DNA of 64,000 nucleotides from CBDCYS01 sp965226185 (GTDB lineage: Bacteria; Acidobacteriota; Terriglobia; Bryobacterales; UBA6623). Location: NCBI GenBank assembly GCA_965226185.1, contig CBDDCT010000007.1:124001-188000 (forward strand), in the 5' to 3' direction. The translations under genes and the position numbers were made by a program. Under the pieces are notes generated by a model, which saw only the letters and a program-made list of their open reading frames with translations, made no database searches and was not told the origin of the DNA. Numbering within the stretch: position 1 is the stretch's first letter; every line of letters begins with the position of its first letter. Below are positions 56,001-64,000 of the stretch, in pieces.

Positions 56001-57416
56001 CACTGCTGTCCAAATTAGCTGAGCGGAGCGGGTTCGGCTGCTGAAAACACGCCAGAAAGCCCCGCCAGGAGGCCGATCTGGGAACCAGGTTGCCGGTTTG
56101 GACAAGATAGAAATCATGCTGCTGTCCCAATTAGGCCTCCATTCCCGCCAGTAATAATTGCTGTGGCGACTCGGGTTCGCTGCCCGGCGGCGGGTGAAAC
56201 GGTTCGTCCAGCCAGGCGAACAATTCGCGGTGCACAAACAACTGCTGCCGCAACAAAGCGACCAGATTGGACAAGCTCCAGCCCCAACGCGCCCGCAGCT
56301 TTAAGTACCGCAGCAGCAAGATCGCGATCAGCGCCGTCCAGATCTGGATCTTCAGCGCGTTCGCCGAGGTGCCCACGAAGGTCTTCACCCGCAAGTTCTG
56401 CTTGAGAGCCTTGAAAAACAGCTCCACTTGCCAGCGGTCTTGATAAATGGCGGCAATCGTTGCGGCCGCCAACCCCAGGTGATTCGTCAAGAACACGAGC
56501 GTGCGCTGCTGCTTGGCGTCGAAGTATTCGATGCGGCGGAACACTACCTCGGAGCCGCTGGCGGCCAGCGAGGGAAAGAAGATCACTTCGTCGCGGCGCA
56601 CGCCTCCGGGACGGCGCGGCAACGGGCGCTGTTCGAGAACCTCGTAGTTGGCCCCGCGTTTCAATCGTGTGACAAAGAAAACGCCCCGCTCGCTCAGCTC
56701 GGCGAACCAGTCGTAGTCGTTGTAACCGCGGTCGAAGACCACGATCGTGCCGCGGTCGAACGACATTTTGCGGGCCGGCGCCAGGTCGGGCGTCTTGGCG
56801 TCGGTGACCACGCAGAAGCTGGGCAGGTAGCCGTCGTGATCGAGTACCAGATGGAGCTTGACGGCGCCCTTGGTGCGCTGGAACTGGGCCCAATCAAACA
56901 GCGAGGCGCACAGATCGATGACGCTGGCGTCCAGACTCAGCAGCTTGTTTTTGAAACGGAACTTGTGGCCCGGCGCCGCGCCGCGGCACTTCGCCAGCAG
57001 TTGATGAAAGACCGTTTCGTAGATCTGCCAAGGGCGTTGCCGGTTGGCGTAGGCCAGCGTCGAGCGCGGCGGTGCGGCGGACAAGCCCAGGTGCCGCAGC
57101 TTGCCTTCGCTGGCCGCCAGACCGCCGCAAATCTCACGCAACGACTGGGCGCGGCCGAGCTGGCAGAACAGCATGGCGACGAACTGTCCCCAGCAAGTGA
57201 AGCCGCGGGCGTGGCGCTCCCCGCGATGCTGGCGGACGGCCTGTTCAAACTCCGAACGCGGGAACAGCTTTAACAATTGAGAGAAAATACTGCATACTTG
57301 ACTCATGGCGGGGCCTCCTCGGGCGGGTTGGTTCATAGGCCTGAACCCAATCCCAACCTAACAGAGGTTCCGCCTCCCCGGCTTACCAATTCAAAACGCT
57401 AATTTGGACAAGAGTG
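56001..57416 (-). mobile_element. complete IS4-family element, 1416 bp
   Basis: Imperfect 19-bp ends CACTGCTGTCCAAATTAGC (56001-56019) and, from the right, CACTCTTGTCCAAATTAGC (ending 57416) are bounded by the 9-bp direct repeat CCTTGAACC (55992-56000, 57417-57425). One transposase gene lies inside. It splits the STAND NTPase gene. Confidence 0.95.
56131..57306 (-). CDS. IS4-family transposase (DUF4372 N-terminus)
   Basis: The 391-residue transposase starts MSQVCSIFSQLLKLFPRSEF, the DUF4372 region, and shows FKNKLLSLDASVIDLCASLF (first Asp), IVVFDRGYNDYDWFAEL (second Asp) and IYQDRWQVELFFKALKQNLR (Tyr-2-Arg-3-Glu-6-Lys signature). It is intact. The upstream ATG at 57336 adds only ten residues. 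Confidence 0.95.
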   Translation of the reverse strand: MSQVCSIFSQLLKLFPRSEFEQAVRQHRGERHARGFTCWGQFVAMLFCQLGRAQSLREICGGLAASEGKLRHLGLSAAPPRSTLAYANRQRPWQIYETVFHQLLAKCRGAAPGHKFRFKNKLLSLDASVIDLCASLFDWAQFQRTKGAVKLHLVLDHDGYLPSFCVVTDAKTPDLAPARKMSFDRGTIVVFDRGYNDYDWFAELSERGVFFVTRLKRGANYEVLEQRPLPRRPGGVRRDEVIFFPSLAASGSEVVFRRIEYFDAKQQRTLVFLTNHLGLAAATIAAIYQDRWQVELFFKALKQNLRVKTFVGTSANALKIQIWTALIAILLLRYLKLRARWGWSLSNLVALLRQQLFVHRELFAWLDEPFHPPPGSEPESPQQLLLAGMEA

Positions 57417-58264
57417 CCTTGAACCGAACACTCGTCAGCCACCAGGATCGCCGCCATACGTCCTTGATTCACGAGCCAGGCGCCTATTTCTTGAGCTTTC
57501 TTCTCGTCGTTCGTGACGACGACGAGTTGCGAGGCTCCATCAGTCTGCCGAATTGCCTCAAACACTAGTCTGGTCTTGCCAACGCCCGCCGAACCCTGGA
57601 CAGTCAGGATCGGGTCTGCCGGAGGAACTGGAAAACAAACGTGAGTTCGAATGGCTTGAAGGTACTGTTCCCATCCTGGCGGCACGACATACTCGGGCGT
57701 GACAGATGTCTCACTTTTTTCCCACGCTTGCCAGTGCAGAGCAATCGTCACTGGCCATTCGAAGAAGCTTCCCACAACACCGGGCAGCCTGTTGGCCCAA
57801 TCAGCCAGGTCGGAAGCACTCAACACATAGCAGGTCTTTGCTGAGGGATTGATGCTCGTGGCTTTTTCATTGAGCGCCTTCTCTAGCTTTTCCTTCTTCT
57901 CCGGAGTCAGTTCGCTGCAGACACAAATTCGGTATCCGTACCCTTCTTTCACAAGCTGCGCTGCATAGCGCTTCTCAATTTCCTTACAGACAGAATCCTC
58001 TGTGATTCCTTTGGACCCTACAGCCTTGTATTGCCAGGCGCTGGGGCACCTCAGCCTTCCCGTTTTATCTACATCCGCCCCCTGATTTATTTGGGCATCT
58101 ACACCCCCATCCCCGACGTTCTGCTGCCGACTAGTACTAATTGCGGAGTCTGGAATACCGTATTTGAAGCTCTGGGCTCGGAGTAGCGTATTGACAAAGC
58201 CCGCGAATGGCTCGCCACCTCCGCCGCGGAGCGACCGGAGTTCAGTAGGAGTTATAGTCCACAA
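57417..58264 (-). pseudogene. nuclease-STAND NTPase gene, 5' part
   Basis: From ATG 58264 residues 1-110 resemble a restriction-type PD-(D/E)xK nuclease: ELRSLRGGGGEPFAGFVNTL, VGDGGVDAQ (Asp52-Asp56) and WQYKA (Gln78-x-Lys80). A linker leads to the NTPase with P-loop GSAGVGKT at 224-231 and Walker B ILVADE at 273-278, where the IS4 element interrupts after SVQG. This order, nuclease-STAND-helical repeats, is that of Avs anti-phage proteins; no close family can be named from sequence alone. The remaining 3' half is at 53147-55991. Confidence 0.85.
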
Positions 58265-58602
58265 GCGTCACTCTAGTTCTTGCGCCGGGGCTCTCGCAGC
58301 TACCAGGTTGCACAGGAGCGCAAAGACGGCAACCCCTGGGCGCAAAATGGTGACTCCCGCCCTCGGCAGCATGCCATAGTGATGGAGTCTCGAAGAATCA
58401 CGAACCAGCGTCATATGTCTACGGCAACGCTGCGCTGGCGGTAAGCTGCACAAAGCGTCGGGGCCAATCCTGGTGGCCCAGCTATCACATTTACGTCGCT
58501 ACGCCGACGCCTTCGAATGCAATTGCAGTGACCTGATTGTCAAACGTAATTCTGTCCGCTACGTTAGCTTAGCCAGACGTACGAGGTACAACTACGTTCT
58601 AG
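58265..58602. other. intergenic region upstream of the STAND gene
   Basis: No gene is supported; it should hold the promoter of the split STAND gene, which reads leftwards. No clear motif is seen. Confidence 0.5.
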
Positions 58603-60280
58603 CCAGGATTTCCATTTTGGCCCTGGCACGGCCACAGTATACGCGCGCGCTGCTCCGAATCCCACGTCTTTTCGCGCTGAACCTTGCACATCACCTCCGC
58701 CGGTAGGCGCCAGGGCTCGGCCGTCCGCTCACAGACGTTGATTGAGCGGGCGGAACGGCGCGCCAGCCGACACTGCTCCCTGCGAAACCTTTTGGGAGCC
58801 AAAAGCTGTTGATCCTCGCCCCGGGCAACGCTACCCGCTCGGCACAGGTAGCGCCAAGATCCTCCTCAGCATCTCGCCGAACAGCCGCCGGTTCAGATGC
58901 CCCTCCGCCAGCAGCAACCAGTAATAGCGAGCATGCGTGACCAACCGACCGCCGGTCTTCATTAGCCGCTGCTGCAAGCTCGTCAGCGACCAGTTCTTGA
59001 TCCGTTGCGGCAGCCCGAGCCTGCGCCATAGGTTCCCCAGGTTGTAGGCCAGCACGCTGAGTTGTAGCCGCACTTCGTCGGCCCGAAAGCGATGGCACGA
59101 AAGCCGCGTCCAGTGGGTGGCCTGTTTACCTTCTTTGATCCACTGCTCGGCGGTGCCGCGTTTGTTGTAGAACCGCACCACCGAGCGGCTGGGCAGGGTC
59201 ATGTTCGTGACGATGAAGCCGATTCCAAGCGGGAACAGTTCGCCAGCGTGGTGCTCAACCTTTGCTACGATGCGCCGCGGCTTGCTCCAACTCGCGGCCT
59301 GATAGCGGAAGCTCTTGTAGCGCACCAAGGGTTTCCGGCTCGGCCTTCCCGGCGGACGAAACAGGATGTCTTCGATCTCCAACTCCAGGCTCTTGTTGGC
59401 TGGAATGCGGATGGCGTACTGCACTCCGCGTTCCTCCGCAGCCTCATAAATTTCCGGCTTGGCAAAGGCCGCATCGCCCTGGAAAGCGACCTGCTTGCCT
59501 TCGGCCTGCTGTCGTTCGATCTCCGGCAGCAATAGTTCATCCCAGTCCTCGGCGCTGTGGACATTCCCTGAGCGCAGCTTCGCCGCCAGACAGTCGCCGT
59601 GCTGGTTGAACAACAACAGCGGGTGGTAGCAGACCGACTCGAAATGGCCGTTGTAAGCGCTCCCTTCCTGTTGCCCATGGACGGGGCTCTCGGTCGAATC
59701 CATGTCCAGCACGACGCGCTCGGATTCCTCGCCGGCTTCGGCTCGCCCGACCAGCTCCCGGTTCAACGCCATCAGCCCCAGCAAGTTGTCTTCGCTCGTC
59801 AGCGTTCCCGTCTCGAATACATGCAAGGTCGAGGTCAAGGCCGCGCCGCGATCCCAGTTCTTCTTCGAGCCGATCAAGCGGAAGGTCGGATCGGCCGAGA
59901 CGCGCACGGCGTCGTTGAGGTCCTCGTAACCCGCCAAGCGGCTGTAGATCGAGTGACGCAGCAGATCGGCCAGCGGGAACTTCTTGTTTGAGCCCTGCGC
60001 GAATCCGTCAGGTGCTCATCGATCAGCTTGCCGAGACCGAGCCGTTCGTCCAGTTCGCGAACCAAATCAGGCCACCGTCGGAAGTGACCTGCGATCCCTG
60101 GAAATCGACTTTCAACAAACCATTGAAACTTAGCTGGAATGGCTTGGTTTGTTTTTCACGCATTGGGTGTTGAGGGTGTTGACCTCCCTGGCGTCCTGAT
60201 TAGGCTTGAACCCCTATCAATAAAGACGCTGAAGGGCGCTGGAAGGTCGGGAGGTCATACATCAAATTGAAAATGCGGAC
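58603..60280 (-). mobile_element. decayed second copy of the IS1380 element at 41327
   Basis: The left edge CCAGGATTTCCATTTTGGCC (58603) is preceded by CTAG, and the right edge near 60280 by a degenerate end followed by CTAA. The 230-bp non-coding tail of the intact copy is conserved here. The transposase gene has two frameshifts, so this copy cannot move by itself. Confidence 0.8.
58831..60163 (-). pseudogene. IS1380-family transposase with two frameshifts
   Basis: The first frame from ATG 60163 (KPFQLSFNGLLKVDFQGSQV) is broken at about 60072, where one T is missing in GGCCTGATTTGGTT against the intact copy's GGCTCATTTTGGT. A second one-base deletion is in the run GATTCGCGCAGGGCTC near 60000. 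The main body (AGYEDLNDAVRVSADPTFRL to VPSG) is open in one frame from 59937. Otherwise it is close to the 41434-42765 product. Confidence 0.9.
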
Positions 60281-60441
60281 CTAAGTCCAAGCGCGGTGAG
60301 GCCCAGCCCGACTACGCTTGACGCGCTGTCCAAGCGGTTCTCCGCAATGTAAGTTATCGCCTGTTCCCACACGAACCAGATCCGCTCTCTATGTTACTTT
60401 AGCAGTCCCTTCCGGTCACGACCGGGCCGTGTTGCGCGGCT

Positions 60442-61281
60442 TCAATGTGTCATGGCGTAGACGATATAGTTGATCCCAAAACGGTAGGCGAGCGCCGTCA
60501 TGGGCTCGGGGTATTCGGGCATGTCGGCGTGTTCCCAGGCGTCGCCAATATCCATGTTGAAGTTGACGGCGACGAGCAGGCGCCCTTCGTCGTCGTAGAT
60601 GCCGCGCCAGCGCGGTCCTATTTCCTGCGGCTCCACGACGATACTGCCGCCGGGACCTCTGCGGAGATGGCGCAGCCCGGGGATCTGCGTACGCTGGTCC
60701 AAATCGTAGAGAACGTGCAGCACCGCGCTCTCCTCGTCGATCTCGACAATCGAGCGTTCGGGAAACACCCGCTTCATCGACTCCCTGAAAACCGACCATT
60801 GTTGGGGACCGTAGAAGTCATCCACGACCAGAAACCCGCCCCGCAGCAAGTACTCCCGCAGGCGGTCCGTTTCATCGTCACTTAATTGCCAGTAACCGAC
60901 CTGCGTGGCATAGACCCATGGGTAGTCGAAAACCCGGTCGTCGGTCAAAGGCACGTGCCGGCCTTCGCCGATATCGATTCCAGTCAAGCGGCGCAGGCCC
61001 TGGGCGAAGTGAATCTCGGCGGCGGGCCAGTCTTGCCTCCACCAGGGCCGGCCGAATCCGCCGCGAGCCCAAGAATGATTGACGTACTCCAGGCGAATGA
61101 AATGGAATTCGGCGTTCGTGCCGGCGCTCGCGGATTGTTCCCAGGTTTGGGTCCACGTTTGGCCCCTGGTTTGGCCCCACGCCTGGCTCCACGTCACGGG
61201 AAGCAAGCCTCCAACCCCGAGTGAAAGCAGCAAAGCGAGGGCTGTGCCGAAACCCACGCGACTCTTGCCCATGAGCTGCAT
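60442..61281 (-). CDS. DUF4159 domain secreted protein
   Basis: From MQLMGKSRVGFGTALALL the protein has a signal peptide (FGTALALLLSLGVGGLLPVT), then a short Trp/Gln/Thr repeat (WGQTRGQTWTQTWEQ), then DUF4159: EFHFIRLEYVNHSWARGG, YPWVYATQVGYWQLSDDETD, LREYLLRGGFLVVDDFYGPQ, and GIYDDEGRLLVAVNFNMDIG. The family is common in Acidobacteriota and Planctomycetota and of unknown function. It is divergent from the propeller/HEAT gene at 61410, with only 128 bp between starts, so they may share regulation. Confidence 0.88.
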   Translation of the reverse strand: MQLMGKSRVGFGTALALLLSLGVGGLLPVTWSQAWGQTRGQTWTQTWEQSASAGTNAEFHFIRLEYVNHSWARGGFGRPWWRQDWPAAEIHFAQGLRRLTGIDIGEGRHVPLTDDRVFDYPWVYATQVGYWQLSDDETDRLREYLLRGGFLVVDDFYGPQQWSVFRESMKRVFPERSIVEIDEESAVLHVLYDLDQRTQIPGLRHLRRGPGGSIVVEPQEIGPRWRGIYDDEGRLLVAVNFNMDIGDAWEHADMPEYPEPMTALAYRFGINYIVYAMTH

Positions 61282-61409
61282 TATAGAGCGGGCGGAGTGC
61301 GGGGAGCCGCCAGGCGAGTGGCTGTAACCGCGGCGTCGAGGCAATCGGCACGACGCGGTATGTCAGGACCGCACGAATCATTTGGCGCCCCGTATGATAC
61401 GATTTACGC

Positions 61410-64000
61410 GTGCGAAAAACCGCTCTTTGCTTCACTCTCCTGGGCCTGGTGGCGGTCCTGTGCCCGCCGCCTCTCGAATCTCAAACAACACCGGAGGACA
61501 CCGTTGCCGGCCTGCGCGTGGCCGACGGCCTTGAGATCACTTTGTGGGCGGCGGAACCCGATGTCATCAACCCGACCAACCTCGACATTGACGAGCGCGG
61601 ACGTATCTGGATCACCGAAGCGGTGAATTATCGCAGGCACCTCTTCCAGCAGCCTGACTACCGGGATGAAGGCGACCGCATCACGATTCTCGAAGATACC
61701 GACGGGGACGGCAGGGCCGACAAGGTGAAAGTCTTCGACCAGGACCCGCGGCTGCGCTCACCGCTGGGCATTGCCGTGCTCGGCGACAGGGTAATCGTTT
61801 CACAGTCCCCCGACGTGATTGTCTACACCAAGGACGAGGAAGACAACATCGTGAGCCGCGAGGTTTTCCTGACCGGCTGGGGCGGAGAGGACCATGACCA
61901 CGGCGTTCACGCCATCGTGTACGGGCCGGACGGCAACTACTACTTCAACAACGGGGACCGCGGCCTGGACGTCACCGACCGCGGCGGGCAACGCGTGGTA
62001 TCGGGACCCGACGAGAAATACTACGGCGGCAGTGCATTGCGAGTGCGACCGGACGGAACGGGACTCGAAATCGTGGGACACAATTTTCGCAACCCTTACG
62101 AGCTGACGGTCGATTCTTTCGGCAACATATGGCAGTCGGACAACGACGACGACGGCAACGAGTGGGTTCGCATCAATTACGTCATGGAGGGGGGCAACCA
62201 TGGCTACTGGGGCCCCGGCGGGAAACGCTGGCGGGAGGACCGCGGGACCCACTTCCACCAGGAGGATCCTGGCGTCGTTCCGACGCTGCTGAGGACCGGT
62301 GCGGGATCGCCTTCTGGAATCACGATTTACGAAGGCAATTTACTGCCGAGGCGTTACTGGCGCAAGCCGCTGCATGTCGATAACGGACCGCGCGTGCTGC
62401 GCGCCTACCATGTCGAGCGCGCCGGCGCCGGGTTCCAGGCGTCGATGGAAACGGTTGTCGATGGCGCCGATACGTGGTTCCGTCCCGCTGATTTGGCGGT
62501 AGCCCACGATGGAAGCGTGTTCATCGCCGACTGGTATGACGCCGTCGTTGGCGGGCATCAAATGAAGGACACCGAGCGCGGGCGCATCTATCGCCTGGCG
62601 CCTCCCGGCCACAAAACGCCCAGTCCAATAGTTGACCTTTCGGCGGCGGGCGGCAGGACCGAAGCGCTGGCTTCTCCCTCGCAGTCGCTGAGGTTCGCGG
62701 CGCATTCGAAGTTTCTCGAAATGGGAGCCGGCGGAGTTGCCGAGCTGGCTGGTTTACTGGACTCCGGCAACAAGATTTTGCGGGCGCGAGTGCTATGGTT
62801 GCTCGGCGCGGCGGGTGAACTCGGACTTGCGCGGGTGCTCGAGGAGCGAAAATCCAGCGACCCGGAATTCCGTGTGCTGGCCGTTCGCCTTTTGAAGCGC
62901 TATCACCCGGATTTTCCCTCGGTCGTGGAAGCGCTCGCTCGTGATGAAAACCCTCAAGTACGCCGCGAAACAGCTTTAGGTTTGCGTGGTGTTTCGAGCG
63001 GCAAAGCCCGCGAACTGTTGGTCGAGCTGGCGAGCCGGTACGACGGCAAGGACCGCTGGTATTTAGAAGCGGTGGCCATCGGCGCGCAGGGTCAAGAGAA
63101 CGCCATTTACGACGATCTGCTCGAAGTCTTTTCGAATTCCTGGAGCGACCGGCTCGGCAGGCTGCTGTGGGTGTTGCGTCCTTCAAAGGCTGTCGAGTTC
63201 CTTCAAACGGTGGCCGCGGACGATTCGCTCAGCGTGACGGATCGCGTCGGGGCGGTGGAGGCTCTCGGTGCGCAAGCGTCCCCGGAGGTTGGCGTTTTTC
63301 TTGCCCGTCTCGCCGCCGGGCAAGGTCCCGGCCCGCTGCGGGCCAAGGCCGCCGAGAGACTGATCAAACAGATGTTCAGCCAGTGGACTGAGTTGAGGCG
63401 ATCGGACGTTGTCGTGCCTGCCATCCGGGCGGCTTTGAACGTGCCCGCCACCAAGGAGAAAGTTCAAGAAAAAGCGCTCGACCTGGTGGGCGATATGCAG
63501 GACACCCGATACAGCGCCGAGGTCGCCGAGTTGGCGCGTTCGAGTGATTCCAGCGCGGAACTCCGTGCCATGGCGATCGAAACCATGGGAAAACTCGACG
63601 GTCCGGCAGCGGCTGAGACGCTGGAAGAGCTAACCAGCACTGGACCAACCGATTTGCGCCTGGCGGCGGTCCGCGGGTTGGGAGCTCTTGAAGCGAGCCG
63701 CTCGGTCCCCAGCTTGAACAAGCTGCTGCTCAGCGACGCGCCGAACGAGGTTCGCAGCGAGGCCGTTCGCGTGCTGGCCAGGTCGAAGGAAGGCGCCACG
63801 CTGTTGCTCGACATGGCGGAGGCCAGTCGTCTGCCCTCCGCGTTGCGGGCAACCGCGGTCATCGCGGTCAACAGCAACCGTGACGTGCGCGGCCGGGCCC
63901 AAAAAGTGTTGCCGATGTTCACGACCAAGAGTCAGGAAACGATGCTGAGCCCGCGGGCATTGCTGTTGCGGATGGCGATTCGTCCCGAGCTGGGGAAGAA
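61410..64000 (+). CDS. PVC-type beta-propeller/HEAT protein, runs off the window
   Basis: The frame is open from GTG 61410 to the window end (863 codons) without a stop. A signal peptide (ALCFTLLGLVAVLCPPP) is followed by the propeller of PVC-type haem-binding and dehydrogenase-like proteins: RVADGLEITLWAAEPDVIN, YRDEGDRITILEDTDGDGRA, GWGGEDHDHGVHAIVYGPDG, GHNFRNPYELTVDSFGNIWQ and VFIADWYDAVVGGHQMKDTE. From about residue 420 HEAT repeats follow. A C-terminal CxxCH haem domain is expected beyond the window, but not seen here. It lies divergent to DUF4159. Confidence 0.9.
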   Translation, partial: MRKTALCFTLLGLVAVLCPPPLESQTTPEDTVAGLRVADGLEITLWAAEPDVINPTNLDIDERGRIWITEAVNYRRHLFQQPDYRDEGDRITILEDTDGDGRADKVKVFDQDPRLRSPLGIAVLGDRVIVSQSPDVIVYTKDEEDNIVSREVFLTGWGGEDHDHGVHAIVYGPDGNYYFNNGDRGLDVTDRGGQRVVSGPDEKYYGGSALRVRPDGTGLEIVGHNFRNPYELTVDSFGNIWQSDNDDDGNEWVRINYVMEGGNHGYWGPGGKRWREDRGTHFHQEDPGVVPTLLRTGAGSPSGITIYEGNLLPRRYWRKPLHVDNGPRVLRAYHVERAGAGFQASMETVVDGADTWFRPADLAVAHDGSVFIADWYDAVVGGHQMKDTERGRIYRLAPPGHKTPSPIVDLSAAGGRTEALASPSQSLRFAAHSKFLEMGAGGVAELAGLLDSGNKILRARVLWLLGAAGELGLARVLEERKSSDPEFRVLAVRLLKRYHPDFPSVVEALARDENPQVRRETALGLRGVSSGKARELLVELASRYDGKDRWYLEAVAIGAQGQENAIYDDLLEVFSNSWSDRLGRLLWVLRPSKAVEFLQTVAADDSLSVTDRVGAVEALGAQASPEVGVFLARLAAGQGPGPLRAKAAERLIKQMFSQWTELRRSDVVVPAIRAALNVPATKEKVQEKALDLVGDMQDTRYSAEVAELARSSDSSAELRAMAIETMGKLDGPAAAETLEELTSTGPTDLRLAAVRGLGALEASRSVPSLNKLLLSDAPNEVRSEAVRVLARSKEGATLLLDMAEASRLPSALRATAVIAVNSNRDVRGRAQKVLPMFTTKSQETMLSPRALLLRMAIRPELGK

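Overview
The window is GC-rich and fits a free-living Acidobacteriota bacterium, most likely of the Bryobacterales/Solibacter type. This is inferred from the gene set: a DUF1549/DUF1553 cytochrome-c protein paired with DUF1501, a PVC-type propeller/HEAT protein, DUF4159, a kinase-TolB-TPR protein, TadE/TadG, a ThuA fragment and very many insertion sequences. No rRNA gene is present; the only RNA gene seen is tRNA-Arg(TCT).

Layout. 1-8.1 kb: an OprP/O-like porin with an unclear 5' end; then, on the minus strand, tadG-tadE-tadE and SPOR-lipA-lnt. 8.1-16 kb: a broken FG-GAP gene, the PSCyt/DUF1549/DUF1553 and DUF1501 pair, and a Ser/Thr kinase with TPRs. 16.4-23.1 kb: the ribosome/transcription operon rimP-nusA-infB-ylxP-rbfA, with a promoter and hairpin in its leader; its last gene is an RbfA-membrane segment-ApbE fusion. 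23.2-28.6 kb: four Flp pilin genes, one split by an IS1380-like element, with an IS256 element between two others. 28.8-36.4 kb: a BNR-repeat remnant, an IS1380 element, a secreted protein, an ABC exporter, and the fused wreck of a restriction-modification locus. 36.7-47.9 kb: tRNA-Arg, IS1182, a sulfatase-like lipoprotein, IS1380, IS21 and IS630 remnants, DUF2784, ThuA and M24 genes. 48-58.3 kb: a helix-turn-helix/coiled-coil gene split by IS630, an IS4/IS1380-like transposase, and a nuclease-STAND NTPase gene split by an IS4-family element. 58.6-64 kb: a decayed IS1380 copy, DUF4159, and a PVC-type propeller/HEAT protein running off the end.

Main result: four genes (Flp pilin, M24 homologue, HTH-coiled-coil protein, nuclease-STAND NTPase) are each split by an element with a clean target duplication. 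Removing the element and one duplication restores an exact in-frame gene of 62, 395, 505 and 1230 codons respectively. The most novel-looking items are the RbfA-ApbE fusion, the interrupted nuclease-STAND protein (anti-phage Avs-like by architecture), and the HTH-coiled-coil gene with operator-like repeats upstream. Boundaries, domain calls and families come from reading the sequence; no database search was run.
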